DNA of 64,000 nucleotides, from contig NZ_MEIY01000001.1 in assembly GCF_001752365.1 (NCBI RefSeq), positions 1,041,024-1,105,023 of the forward strand, written 5' to 3'. The DNA is from Marinobacter sp. X15-166B (lineage in GTDB: Bacteria > Pseudomonadota > Gammaproteobacteria > Pseudomonadales > Oleiphilaceae). Within the stretch, counting starts at the first letter, position 1, and each line of letters opens with the position of its first letter. This document shows, piece by piece, positions 1 through 15,657 of the stretch. A model generated the notes under the pieces. That model was not told the DNA's origin. It saw only the letters and a program-made list of their open reading frames with translations, and searched no databases. Made by a program: the position numbers and the translations under genes.

Positions 1-212
1 GCATGAACATCATCTTCTGCCAGAATCTGTTGATTTATTTTCGCCGCTGGCGACGGCGCGAAATTGTTACGCGACTCGCAGAGAGACTGGCACCCGGGGG
101 CCTGTTGGTTCTCGGTCAGGGTGAGCTGACCGATTGGCAGCTACCAGGACTGCAGCGGGTACCCTCAGAGAATGTGCTGGCGTGGACTCGACGCCAGACT
201 GACAAAGAATAA
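1..212 (+). CDS. pilK: CheR-type chemoreceptor methyltransferase, C-terminus only (PilK-like)
   Basis: This is the C-terminal end of a SAM-dependent glutamate O-methyltransferase of the CheR family; the gene enters from beyond the left edge. The visible residues begin with the family signature for the SAM domain (IIFCQNLLIYF, corresponding to the usual FCRNxLIYF) and continue into the terminal fold (RLAPGGLLVLGQGE). CheR enzymes methylate receptor glutamates to adapt signalling. It is followed at once by a ChpA-like kinase, which is the pilK-chpA order of the Pseudomonas twitching-motility cluster, so PilK is the likely identity. The fragment alone cannot separate PilK from other CheR proteins. 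Confidence 0.8.
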   Translation, partial: MNIIFCQNLLIYFRRWRRREIVTRLAERLAPGGLLVLGQGELTDWQLPGLQRVPSENVLAWTRRQTDKE

Positions 213-223
213 CCGGAGTGGTT

Positions 224-7632
<7,409 letters not shown>

Positions 7633-7633
<1 letters not shown>

Positions 7634-8670
7634 TGGCAGGCCCGGCAGCCCGGCCCCGGGTCGGGATTGTGGCAGACTCGGTGCTGCAATGTCAGCGGAT
7701 GCAGGCCGCCACCGCCAGACTGGGTCTGGATGCGGGGTTTTCGGGTGTCCCGGACGGGCTGGCGGCCTACCCGACTTTGCCGCAGGTGCAGCTCTGGCTG
7801 GTGGTACTGGAGGACGAATCCGCCCACTCGGACCAGTTTGACCGGTTGCTTGCCGACAGCGATTCGCCGGTGCTGTTCGGGATGCAAGCCGCACCGGGAC
7901 CCAACAGCACGGATTACCGGCTCTGGGAGCGCCGCCTGCAGCGTACCCTGGCGCAGCATCTGGGTGTACTTGAAACCGCGGACGCCGTCGCTGCGGCCAC
8001 CGCGCCCGCCAGCCCGTCGGCCCCGGAACAGGACGGCCCCCCACCGGTGCCCGGGGCAGCCGCCGGCGAGGCGGCCCGACCAGCGCAACAAATCTGGGTG
8101 TTGGGAGCCTCTCTGGGCGGCCCGGCCGCCATCAAGGAGTTTCTCGACAGCCTGCCGCCCGGTTTGCCGGTGGGCTTTGTGTACGCCCAACACATTGACG
8201 GCAATTTTACCGAGGTGCTGACCCGGGTGCTCGGCCGCCACGCTCACTATCAGTTCAAACGCCCTGTTTCCGGACAGAAAATTCACAACGGTGAGGCAAT
8301 CCTGTTGCCTGTCGAACACGAGTGGACCCTGTCCCGCAACGGCACCCTGATCGAAAAAGACACACCCTGGCCCGGTCCCTACAGCCCCTCCATTGACCAG
8401 GTGCTGCTCAACGTAGGGGATCATTACGGCCCTCACTGCCACGCCATACTGTTTTCCGGTATGGGCGACGACGGGGCCCGTGCGGCCCCTTTTCTGCGGG
8501 CGCACGGCAGCAAGATCTGGGTACAGGACAGCGCCAGCTGCGGCAGCAGCTCCATGCCGGACTCGGTCGCCGCCACCGGCTGTGCCAGCTTTACCGGCAC
8601 ACCGGTGCAGCTCGCCCAACAACTGGTGCACACCCTTGCACAACCCTGCCGGCAGCCCCAGCGGCACTAA
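7633..8670 (+). CDS. chpB: CheB-like protein-glutamate methylesterase (ChpB)
   Basis: Receptor methylesterase, expected to remove methyl groups added by PilK to the pilus chemoreceptor. The C-terminal CheB domain (about residues 152-335) has the catalytic triad: Ser160 in GASLGG, His187 in AQHID and Asp280 in SGMGDDG. The N-terminal 130 residues resemble a receiver in size, but I see no clear DD/D/K phosphorylation signature (it starts PRVGIVADS), so this half is probably a degenerate receiver. An Ala/Pro-rich linker separates the halves. The ATG overlaps the chpA stop (TGATG), indicating translational coupling; a GTG one codon upstream is the alternative start. Position between chpA and a CheW-like gene matches the Pseudomonas chpABC order. 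Confidence 0.88.
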
Positions 8671-8696
8671 CGGAATTCCGCCAGAGGACCACATTC

Positions 8697-9158
8697 ATGA
8701 ACGAAAACGCCCACCTGCTCTCCTGCGTCATCATCCCCATGGGAGAGTCCCAGTTATTACTGCCCAACGTTTCCATTGCGGAAGTTGTTGATTACGCTCG
8801 CATCGAACCGAGGGAGTCTATGCCGGACTGGCTGGCGGGCGATCTTGAATGGCGCGGCCTCACCCTGCCGGCGCTGGCCTACGATGCCGCCAACGGCTCC
8901 CCGCGACCCGCTGCGGAAGGCAGCCGCAGCCGGATTGCGATCCTTAACACCATCAGCGACCAGCAGCAGGCGCAACCTTTCATTGCTCTGGTGACCCAGG
9001 GCATTCCCAGCCAGATCCGGGTCACCCGCAACCAAATTCGTGCTGTGGAGGGTGATACCGGCCCCGCCGATCTGATGCTGGTGGACATTGAGGGCGAAGC
9101 GGTGCGAATCCCCAATCTCGACTATCTGGAGTCACTCGCCCGCGAGGCGGCCCACTAG
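8697..9158 (+). CDS. chpC: CheW-like coupling protein (ChpC)
   Basis: A 153-residue single-domain CheW fold protein, the right size for a chemotaxis coupling protein that links a receptor to the ChpA kinase. The opening beta strands (CVIIPMGESQLLLPNVSIAEVV) and the later GDLEWRGLTLPAL segment match the CheW-like pattern of Pseudomonas ChpC. AGAGGA lies just upstream of the ATG. It lies 26 bp after chpB on the same strand and is the last gene of the cluster here, since the next gene belongs to zinc regulation and has its own promoter. Confidence 0.85.
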   Translation: MNENAHLLSCVIIPMGESQLLLPNVSIAEVVDYARIEPRESMPDWLAGDLEWRGLTLPALAYDAANGSPRPAAEGSRSRIAILNTISDQQQAQPFIALVTQGIPSQIRVTRNQIRAVEGDTGPADLMLVDIEGEAVRIPNLDYLESLAREAAH

Positions 9159-9194
9159 GCCCGCCGGAGGATGGCGTGACGGCGAATCCGGCGG

Positions 9195-9215
9195 ATGTTA
9201 TAATGTTGCAAACAT
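9195..9215 (+). promoter_or_regulatory. Candidate Zur operator overlapping a -10 box
   Basis: An imperfect palindrome with ATGTT at the left end and AACAT at the right, 21 bp overall, contains a consensus TATAAT (9199-9204). AT-rich palindromes with ATGTTATA half sites are the known form of gammaproteobacterial Zur boxes. The site sits about 20 bp upstream of zur itself, so zinc-bound Zur would block the promoter of zur-znuC-znuB. The palindrome and the -10 are seen; Zur binding is inferred. Confidence 0.6.
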
Positions 9216-9234
9216 TGAACCGGATGCCACTGAC

Positions 9235-9735
9235 ATGTCAGACCCTGCGTTGCCCTATCGGCCACACGACCATGATGCCTGCGTTGCCCAGGCACTGGCC
9301 GATGCCCGTAGTATATGCAAGGCGCATAATGCACGCCTGACCCCCATCCGCGAGCGGGTCCTGGAACTCATTTGGCAGTCCCACCAGCCCCTGGGGGCTT
9401 ATGAATTGCTGGCGGCCCTTGCAAACGATGGCCGCAACGCGGCGCCACCCACGGTTTACCGGGCACTGGACTTTTTGCAACAATACGGCCTGGTACATCG
9501 CATTGCGTCCTTGAATGCCTTTATCGGCTGCGCCCACGCGGGCGCGTGCCACACCAGCCTGTTTCTGATTTGCCGCCACTGCCGGAACACCTTGGAAATC
9601 TCATCATCGACGGTGTCCGCAGCAGTCACCCAAACGGCCCAGGCCCATCGCTTTGTGGCGGAAGAGGCCATCATGGAAATCACCGGTCAATGCCCTGGCT
9701 GCAGCCCCGAACATGAGACCCAACCCCATGACTGA
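9235..9735 (+). CDS. zur: Zinc uptake regulator, Fur family (Zur)
   Basis: A 166-residue Fur-family repressor. The N-terminal winged helix (LTPIRERVLELIW, PPTVYRALDFL) is followed by the dimerisation domain with two CxxC pairs for structural zinc (CRHC near residue 118 and CPGC near 158). Linkage to znuC and znuB, and the Cys-rich sequence, favour Zur over Fur. The reading frame is open further upstream into chpC, but the ATG at 9235 gives the normal family length and places the candidate operator in the untranslated region. The end overlaps znuC by 8 nt. It is probably autoregulated. Confidence 0.88.
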   Translation: MSDPALPYRPHDHDACVAQALADARSICKAHNARLTPIRERVLELIWQSHQPLGAYELLAALANDGRNAAPPTVYRALDFLQQYGLVHRIASLNAFIGCAHAGACHTSLFLICRHCRNTLEISSSTVSAAVTQTAQAHRFVAEEAIMEITGQCPGCSPEHETQPHD

Positions 9736-10510
9736 TCGCCTCGCCGAACTGAAACAGGTATCCGTGAGCTTTGCGGACACTGCCGTCGTCAGCAACATCA
9801 GCCTGACCGTCAACCGGGGGGACATTCTCACCATCATCGGACCCAACGGGGCGGGGAAAACAACCCTGATCAAGGCGGTGCTCGGTATCCAGCCCATTAC
9901 CGGGGGCAGCATCTGGCGTCACCCCGGCATCAAGACCGGCTATGTGCCCCAGCACATCCATTTGCAGGCCACCCTGCCCCTGAGTGTGAAACGGTTCATG
10001 ATGCTGACCGGAGAATCGGCGCAGAACTGCCGCGAGGCCCTGGCGCGAACCCGGGTTGAGCACCTGTTTGAGAACGCCTCCGTCCATAACCTGTCCGGCG
10101 GGGAAATGCAGCGGGTCCTGATCGCCCGGGCGCTGGTGCGTAGCCCGGACCTGCTGGTCCTGGATGAACCCGCCCAAGGGGTGGACATCAACGGCCAGGC
10201 CGCCCTGTACACGCTGATCCGCGAACTCCGGGACACCCTCAACTGCGGGGTGATCATGATTTCCCACGACCTCCATCTGGTCATGGCCGCCACCGACAAA
10301 GTCATTTGCCTGAATCAGCACGTCTGCTGCAGCGGCTACCCGGCGGACATCTCCCAAGACCCTGCCTTTATTGAGACCTTCGGTCAATCGGTGGCCGAAA
10401 GCCTGGCCATTTACCACCACCGGCACAACCACGACCACGACCTGCATGGCAATGTCATTGCACACGACCACAACCACTCCGAGGACTGCGCCACCCATGG
10501 CCTTCATTAA
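9728..10510 (+). CDS. znuC: Zinc ABC transporter ATP-binding protein ZnuC
   Basis: ATPase subunit of the high-affinity zinc importer, acting at the cytoplasmic face. All nucleotide-binding motifs are present: Walker A GPNGAGKTT, signature LSGGEMQR, Walker B LLVLDEP and the switch ISHDLH. The C-terminus ends in an unusually His/Asp-rich tail (about 30 residues with some ten His), typical of zinc-handling ZnuC proteins, where it may bind zinc. The start codon overlaps the end of zur and the end overlaps znuB by 14 nt, so the three genes are one transcript. The periplasmic binding protein gene znuA is not in the window. Confidence 0.93.
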   Translation: MTDRLAELKQVSVSFADTAVVSNISLTVNRGDILTIIGPNGAGKTTLIKAVLGIQPITGGSIWRHPGIKTGYVPQHIHLQATLPLSVKRFMMLTGESAQNCREALARTRVEHLFENASVHNLSGGEMQRVLIARALVRSPDLLVLDEPAQGVDINGQAALYTLIRELRDTLNCGVIMISHDLHLVMAATDKVICLNQHVCCSGYPADISQDPAFIETFGQSVAESLAIYHHRHNHDHDLHGNVIAHDHNHSEDCATHGLH

Positions 10511-11309
10511 CAGCATACTGGACGATTTTTTCTGGCGGGCGCTGCTCGGCGGCGTCGGGGTGGCACTGGTTGCCGGGCCGCTCGGCTGTTTTGTGGTCTG
10601 GCGCCGGCTGGCCTATTTCGGCGACACTCTGGCCCACTCGGCCTTGCTGGGTATCGCTCTGGGGTTTCTGTTGCAGATCCCGCTCAATCTCGGCATTGTG
10701 GTTACCTCCGTTGCTCTGGCTCTGGTGCTGGTCATACTGGCGCGCAGCCGCACCCTGGCCACGGACACCTTGCTGGGCATATTGGCCCACAGCGCCCTGG
10801 CCATCGGGCTGGTGACCCTCAGCTTCATGCCCAATGTAAGGGTCGATCTCAATGGGTATCTGTTTGGTGATCTGCTGGCCATGAGCCGCCATGACCTGAT
10901 GTGGATCTACGGCGGCGCGGTCCTCATCGTGGCTTTGCTGGTGTGGCTCTGGCAGGGGTTGTTGATGGCCACCATTCACGAAGAGCTGGCGCGGGTTGAA
11001 GGCTTTGCGGTCGAACGCCTGCGACTGGTGCTGATGTTGATGTTTTCGCTGGTGATCGCGGTCGCCATGAAGATTGTGGGCGTTCTGCTGATCACCGCCC
11101 TGCTGATCATTCCAGCGGCCACGGCCCGGCGCCTCGCCAGCAGTCCCGAACAGATGGCGCTGATCACGGTGGTCATCGGCATAATGGCCGTCAGCGGCGG
11201 CCTGAGCCTGTCCTGGCATGCCGATACGCCGGCGGGACCCTCCGTGGTGGTTACGGCGTTTGCCATGTTCCTGCTGGTTTACGGCGCCGTTCGCCAGCCG
11301 CGCAGCTGA
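10497..11309 (+). CDS. znuB: Zinc ABC transporter permease ZnuB
   Basis: Inner-membrane permease of the zinc importer, 270 aa, the usual family size, with about eight hydrophobic segments. The ABC-3 family pattern is clear: CFVVWRRLAYFGDTLAHSALLG near the N-terminus and VVGVLLITALLIIPAATAR near the C-terminus. Translation starts inside the end of znuC, consistent with stoichiometric synthesis of the two subunits. It would pair with ZnuC and a ZnuA encoded elsewhere, under Zur control. Confidence 0.92.
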   Translation: MAFINSILDDFFWRALLGGVGVALVAGPLGCFVVWRRLAYFGDTLAHSALLGIALGFLLQIPLNLGIVVTSVALALVLVILARSRTLATDTLLGILAHSALAIGLVTLSFMPNVRVDLNGYLFGDLLAMSRHDLMWIYGGAVLIVALLVWLWQGLLMATIHEELARVEGFAVERLRLVLMLMFSLVIAVAMKIVGVLLITALLIIPAATARRLASSPEQMALITVVIGIMAVSGGLSLSWHADTPAGPSVVVTAFAMFLLVYGAVRQPRS

Positions 11310-11359
11310 CCATCGCAGGCGGTTATCAAAGTTTCCTTCCCGCCATAGGCTGGACTAAA

Positions 11360-11400
11360 GTAGGGGTATGCCTACATCGGAGCCGCCAGATTACGGCTCC
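11360..11400 (+). promoter_or_regulatory. Two adjacent inverted repeats upstream of the CHASE/PAS sensor gene
   Basis: The first repeat is GTAGG (11360-11364) facing CCTAC (11371-11375) across 6 bp, the size of a response-regulator or repressor site. The second is GGAGCCG (11379-11385) facing CGGCTCC (11394-11400) across 8 bp; it could form an RNA hairpin just ahead of the Shine-Dalgarno of the next gene. Both are exact in the sequence; function is not known. Confidence 0.4.
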
Positions 11401-11415
11401 CCTATGGAGACCCAC

Positions 11416-12849
11416 ATGGCTATCCCCGCCTCTGCGGTACGCTGGACAGCGATTTTGTGGCTGCCTGCGGCTGTGTTCCTGGTTGGCCTGGGCACCACCT
11501 GGTTTTCCGCTTACGCCGCCCGATCGGCAACCCAGGCGCTGGTGCTGAAATCCTTGCACGAACAGGAAAAACGGCTGTCCACGGTGCTCCGCTCGCACAT
11601 CTCCCAGCTGATTGCCGAGGGCCAGGCGCTCGCCGATTTCCCCAGCGATACCTTCGCCCTCTTTCAACACCGGGCCGGCATCCTGCTCGGCAACCACCAC
11701 TATGTCATGGCGGTTGAGGCCCTTAAGCCAGTGGCCGCGGGCCAGCGTACCACGGTCGAGCAAGCCCTCTCCGCGGAGGTTGGCGAACCGGTAAGGTTGG
11801 GCCGCTGGCAACGGGGCCCGTCCCCCGAACCCCTGAATTCTGCGGAGCAATATCTGATTGTGCGGTGGGCCCGGACGCAACCCGACGCGCTGGTGGCGGA
11901 CAGCACCGTCGGCCTGGTCGCGACCACGGTTCCCCACTGGCGCCGGGCGCTCGATCTGGCGCTGCGGGAAGACCGGATTACCGCCACCCCGATCACCGAT
12001 GTGCGGCGGGGCGGAGTGGATCTGGACGCCTTGCGTCTGTTCATTCCGGCCTCAACCACCGGCCTGGTCAGTCTGGCCATCGACCCGCAAGAGTGGCTGA
12101 CAACCATCTATCGTGACATTCCCTCCCCGGACTTTGCACTCACCGTTCACGATCTGAGCCAGCACGCCAAAATGCCCCTTTTTCAACGCACCACCAGTGG
12201 CCCTGGCGACGCCTCCGTGGCTGTACGTTCAGAAATCGCCCTGGGTGACCGCAGCTGGATGTTGACCCTCACCCCCAGCCGTCAGGCCATGGTGGCTGCC
12301 GGGGCGGCGGCGCGCTGGCGCATCATCATCAGCGGCTTTCTGCTCACCGTACTGGCCGCTGCGGTGACCGGCTGGCTGAGTGCCCGGTTGTTCGAATACA
12401 AGCGCCAACTGGCGCGCAGTGACCGCCGTCATCAGCAATTGCAGCTGCGTTTTGACAATTCCGTCGTCGAGCGCGAGGTGCTGCACCGCGCCCTGGGGGA
12501 CAGCGAACAACGAAGCCGCGACCTGGTGGCCCTGCACCATGGCTTTGTGTGCGAACTGGACGAGCAACTGCGTATCGGGTACATCTCGGACCAGGTCGTC
12601 GATCTGTTGCAGTCGCCCCCTGCCGAGCTGGCCCAGCAGTCGTTTACCGACCGGGTGGTGCCGGCGGAACGCACCAACGTCAACGCAGCACTGCACGCCG
12701 CCCGGGAAGAAGGCTCGGTCACCCGCATCGACACCTGGCTGCAGGACGCAAACAGCACCCCGGTGGCGGTCACCTGCCGTTTCAAGGCACTGATTGACCC
12801 CATTAACGGTTTTACCGGATACCGCCTCAGCGCCCATCGCCGGGAGTAA
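11416..12849 (+). CDS. Membrane sensor with periplasmic CHASE-like domain and cytoplasmic PAS, no output domain
   Basis: A 477-residue protein with one membrane helix near residues 10-32, an extracytoplasmic region of about 260 residues, a second helix at about 298-320, a coiled coil (VEREVLHRALGDSEQ) and a final PAS-like domain (about 375-477). The protein ends there: no kinase, GGDEF, EAL or methyl-accepting segment follows. I chose ATG 11416, which has GGAG 6 nt upstream; ATG 11404 is possible. The next gene on the strand is a GGDEF diguanylate cyclase, so the sensor may act on that cyclase as a separate protein, but this is inference. CHASE is assigned from topology and the TPSRQAM segment before the second helix. 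Confidence 0.65.
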   Translation: MAIPASAVRWTAILWLPAAVFLVGLGTTWFSAYAARSATQALVLKSLHEQEKRLSTVLRSHISQLIAEGQALADFPSDTFALFQHRAGILLGNHHYVMAVEALKPVAAGQRTTVEQALSAEVGEPVRLGRWQRGPSPEPLNSAEQYLIVRWARTQPDALVADSTVGLVATTVPHWRRALDLALREDRITATPITDVRRGGVDLDALRLFIPASTTGLVSLAIDPQEWLTTIYRDIPSPDFALTVHDLSQHAKMPLFQRTTSGPGDASVAVRSEIALGDRSWMLTLTPSRQAMVAAGAAARWRIIISGFLLTVLAAAVTGWLSARLFEYKRQLARSDRRHQQLQLRFDNSVVEREVLHRALGDSEQRSRDLVALHHGFVCELDEQLRIGYISDQVVDLLQSPPAELAQQSFTDRVVPAERTNVNAALHAAREEGSVTRIDTWLQDANSTPVAVTCRFKALIDPINGFTGYRLSAHRRE

Positions 12850-12957
12850 GTCTGGTGGCGGTCAGCGCGGAGATAACCAACCCCGTCACGGCGTGATAGA
12901 CTCACCCGATCAAGTCTGACCGAAACAGTTCTATCGCAGCGCAGCAGGAGTCGCATA

Positions 12958-14085
12958 TTGCCATTTGCCTCTAATCCCGATGACCGGGCGCCTTCCAACC
13001 CCACACTGGCGGTTCTGGGGTTCAAGCGGCAGATAATTTACCACCTGCATTTCTGGGCACTGGTTGCCATCCTGCCACTGGTCGTGGTGCAGTGGGGTCA
13101 GGGTAACCGGGTACTTTCCGCGTTGCTGCTGCTGTTTTGCGTCAACGCCATTCTGGCCATTGCCTTCTTGCGCTGGCGGCGCACCTCTTTTCTGGCCGGC
13201 TGGCCCTTTGTCATCCTGGCGTTTGTCTGCTCGACCTATTCGGTCCTGATCAACGGCCATTCTGGTCTTTACTGGGCGTACCCCTCCGCCGCCGCGGCGT
13301 TTTTCCTGCTGCCCCTGCGCAGCGCGGCCATCACCAGCGGACTGTATGTGGCGGTGATCTCCGCCATTTCATTGGCCACCTTTTCGGAAGGGTATTTCTG
13401 GCGCATCAGTTTCTCACTCGGGTTGACCTATGTGTTCGTGATGACCTTCGCGTGGCTGGTGGGCCTGCTGCAGACCGAACTAACCCGTCTGGCGACCACC
13501 GATCCTCTCACCGGATGTCTCAACCGGTCCCAGTTAGCCGAAATTCTTAACCGCCATATACAGATCCGCGAACGTTATGAGCGGGTGTCCAGTCTGGTCC
13601 TGCTCGATCTGGACTATTTCAAACAAATCAACGACCGATGGGGACACCTTGTCGGTGACCGGGTGCTGCAGGAGTTTTCTCAGCGGGTGCGGCAACGTCT
13701 GCGGGACAGTGATCAGCTGTTTCGGATCGGCGGCGAGGAATTCATGCTGGTGCTGCCCGAAACCCGCCAAAAAGACGCCGTTCATCTGGCCATGCAACTG
13801 TTACAGGCCGTTCGTGCCCAGTCGTTTTTCCAGGACATCGAGGTGACCGCCAGCGCCGGGGTGTCTGAGGTCGTCGCCAAGGACACCTGGTCGACCTGGC
13901 TAAACCGTGCGGACCAGGCGCTGTACCGTGCCAAACACCAGGGCCGCAATCAAGTGATCAGTCTGGGGGGGACCGGGGCGCGGACCGATCCGCAACGGAA
14001 ACCGAGCCCCCTACCGACAGCCCGCACCCGGCAACCGCAGGGTGCGCCTGACGCAGACAAGGACCGGCCTCAAACAGACCCCTGA
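12958..14085 (+). CDS. Membrane-bound diguanylate cyclase (GGDEF)
   Basis: Makes c-di-GMP from two GTP. The N-terminal half (about 170 residues) has five or six membrane helices. The C-terminal GGDEF domain has TDPLTGCLNR, the metal-binding LLDLDYFKQIND and an intact GGEEF active site near residues 258-262. RDSD stands five residues before it, the product-inhibition I-site (RxxD). The tail is Pro/Arg-rich and probably disordered. The start appears to be TTG, with AGGAG (12946-12950) 7 nt upstream; no ATG fits. The output-less CHASE/PAS sensor gene lies 108 bp upstream. Confidence 0.88.
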   Translation: MPFASNPDDRAPSNPTLAVLGFKRQIIYHLHFWALVAILPLVVVQWGQGNRVLSALLLLFCVNAILAIAFLRWRRTSFLAGWPFVILAFVCSTYSVLINGHSGLYWAYPSAAAAFFLLPLRSAAITSGLYVAVISAISLATFSEGYFWRISFSLGLTYVFVMTFAWLVGLLQTELTRLATTDPLTGCLNRSQLAEILNRHIQIRERYERVSSLVLLDLDYFKQINDRWGHLVGDRVLQEFSQRVRQRLRDSDQLFRIGGEEFMLVLPETRQKDAVHLAMQLLQAVRAQSFFQDIEVTASAGVSEVVAKDTWSTWLNRADQALYRAKHQGRNQVISLGGTGARTDPQRKPSPLPTARTRQPQGAPDADKDRPQTDP

Positions 14086-14151
14086 CCGGGGTCCGACTAG
14101 CGGCCCGGCGCGGTCAACCGTCTTACAGTGAGCCACGAGAAGCAGACAACC

Positions 14152-14718
14152 ATGAGCGATTCCCCCAGCAAAATCAGCAAACACTACCGTGAAATTATTC
14201 GCGGCCTGGGCGAAGATCCGGACCGGGAAGGCCTGCGTGACACCCCGATGCGGGCAGCCAAGGCGATCCGGTTTCTGACCCGGGGCTACCAGCAGACTCT
14301 GGCAGAACTGATCAACGACGCCGTGTTCGCGTCCACCATGGATGAAATGGTGGTGGTGCAGGACATCGAGCTCTACAGCTTGTGTGAGCACCATCTGTTG
14401 CCCTTTATTGGCAAATGCCACATCGCCTACATTCCCCAGGGCAAGGTACTCGGGTTGTCGAAGTTTGCACGCATTGTTGATATGTATGCACGGCGGCTAC
14501 AAATTCAGGAAAACCTCACCTGGGAAATTGCCACCGCCATAGAGCAGGTGACCCGGGCCAGCGGCGTCGCTGTCGTTATCGAAGCCCAGCACATGTGCAT
14601 GATGATGCGCGGCGTCGAGAAGCAGAATTCGTTGATGAAAACGTCAATGATGCTGGGGTCGTTCCGCGACTCGCAAGCGACCCGCGCCGAATTTCTCAAT
14701 CTGATCAACAAACGATAA
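14152..14718 (+). CDS. folE: GTP cyclohydrolase I (FolE)
   Basis: Converts GTP to 7,8-dihydroneopterin triphosphate, the first step of folate and pterin synthesis. At 188 residues it is a normal FolE1. Zinc ligands are visible: Cys78 and His81 in CEHHLLPF and Cys149 in [24 protein letters not shown] and the terminal SSF-like region are typical. ATG 14152 is chosen over an upstream GTG by family length. folX follows after 13 bp, so the two probably form an operon making dihydromonapterin or other reduced pterins. Confidence 0.94.
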   Translation: MSDSPSKISKHYREIIRGLGEDPDREGLRDTPMRAAKAIRFLTRGYQQTLAELINDAVFASTMDEMVVVQDIELYSLCEHHLLPFIGKCHIAYIPQGKVLGLSKFARIVDMYARRLQIQENLTWEIATAIEQVTRASGVAVVIEAQHMCMMMRGVEKQNSLMKTSMMLGSFRDSQATRAEFLNLINKR

Positions 14719-14731
14719 CCGAGGATCTGTC

Positions 14732-15115
14732 ATGGCTGTTTATGCTGCCAACCATAAGGCAACGGTGCGCATCCAGAACTTGTTGCTGCGAACCTACATC
14801 GGCATCAACGACGAAGAGATTAACAATCAGCAGGACGTGCGCATCAACGTGTGCCTCACCTACGATGCGGCCGACGCCATCGACCGCAATGAGATCGAGT
14901 CGGCCCTGAATTATCGCACCATCACCAAACAGATTATTCAACACGTCGAAAACAACCGCTTCGCACTGCTGGAACGCATGACCCATGAAGTGCTGAACAT
15001 CGTCATGGATCACCAGCGGGTTGAATGGGCGCGGGTAGAGATCGACAAACCCCATGCGCTGCGTTTCACAGAGTCCGTATCCATTGCGCTGGAAGCCGGA
15101 CGCGATCCGGTATAA
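14732..15115 (+). CDS. folX: Dihydroneopterin triphosphate 2'-epimerase (FolX)
   Basis: A 127-residue member of the FolB/FolX tunnel-fold family. It matches FolX rather than the aldolase FolB over its length: RIQNLLLRTYIGINDEEINN, ALNYRTITKQIIQHVENNRF and the ending ALRFTESVS. FolX epimerises dihydroneopterin triphosphate on the path to tetrahydromonapterin, the cofactor of phenylalanine hydroxylase in pseudomonads. It sits directly after folE, which makes its substrate. CGAGGATC upstream of the ATG gives a plausible ribosome site. Confidence 0.9.
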   Translation: MAVYAANHKATVRIQNLLLRTYIGINDEEINNQQDVRINVCLTYDAADAIDRNEIESALNYRTITKQIIQHVENNRFALLERMTHEVLNIVMDHQRVEWARVEIDKPHALRFTESVSIALEAGRDPV

Positions 15116-15159
15116 CGTAACGTCCGTTCCCGTCCACCGCTAACCGGAGACCGTGCTCC

Positions 15160-15588
15160 ATGCCCCTCAGTCATCCCGAACAGATCCGCCGGATCCTTGA
15201 GTCGGTCCGCACGCTGGCGCTTGTCGGTGCCAGTGACAAACCCCACCGGCCCAGCCATGAAGTCATGGCTTATCTGCAGGGGCGCGGCTATCGGGTCATA
15301 CCGGTCAACCCGAAGCTGGCCGGCCAAACCCTCCGGGGCGAAACCGTGTACGCCAGCCTCGCGGACATACCGGAGCCGGTGGATATGGCTGATCTGTTTC
15401 TCGCACCGGTGCGCACCGATGCGGTGATTGATCAGGCCATCAACCTGAAGATTCCGGTGATCTGGATGCAGATCGGCGTCCTCAATGAAAGCGGCGCTGC
15501 CCGTGCCGAGGCCGCCGGGGTGTCGGTGGTGATGGACCGCTGCCCCAAACAGGAGATTCCGCGGCTGGGCGTGTCCTTGCGCAAGTAG
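15160..15588 (+). CDS. CoA-binding domain protein (YccU family)
   Basis: A 142-residue single Rossmann-fold protein of the CoA-binding family. The N-terminal strand and phosphate loop (TLALVGASDKPHRPS) and the later IPVIWMQIGV and MDRCPKQE segments match YccU-type proteins. The family resembles the CoA-binding part of succinyl-CoA synthetase but lacks the catalytic parts, and its role is not established. It follows folX by 44 bp and may share its transcript. Confidence 0.85.
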   Translation: MPLSHPEQIRRILESVRTLALVGASDKPHRPSHEVMAYLQGRGYRVIPVNPKLAGQTLRGETVYASLADIPEPVDMADLFLAPVRTDAVIDQAINLKIPVIWMQIGVLNESGAARAEAAGVSVVMDRCPKQEIPRLGVSLRK

Positions 15589-15657
15589 GCAGGCCCGTGA
15601 AATGCACACGTAAATTACCCGATGGAACCACATGCATATTGTCAGAGGAAACCTCCT

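Noticed and set aside
14077..14093. GACCCC/GGGGTC inverted repeat over the stop of the cyclase gene as terminator
   Set aside because: Only 6 bp, no T tract, and it overlaps coding sequence; folE follows closely and may be co-transcribed.
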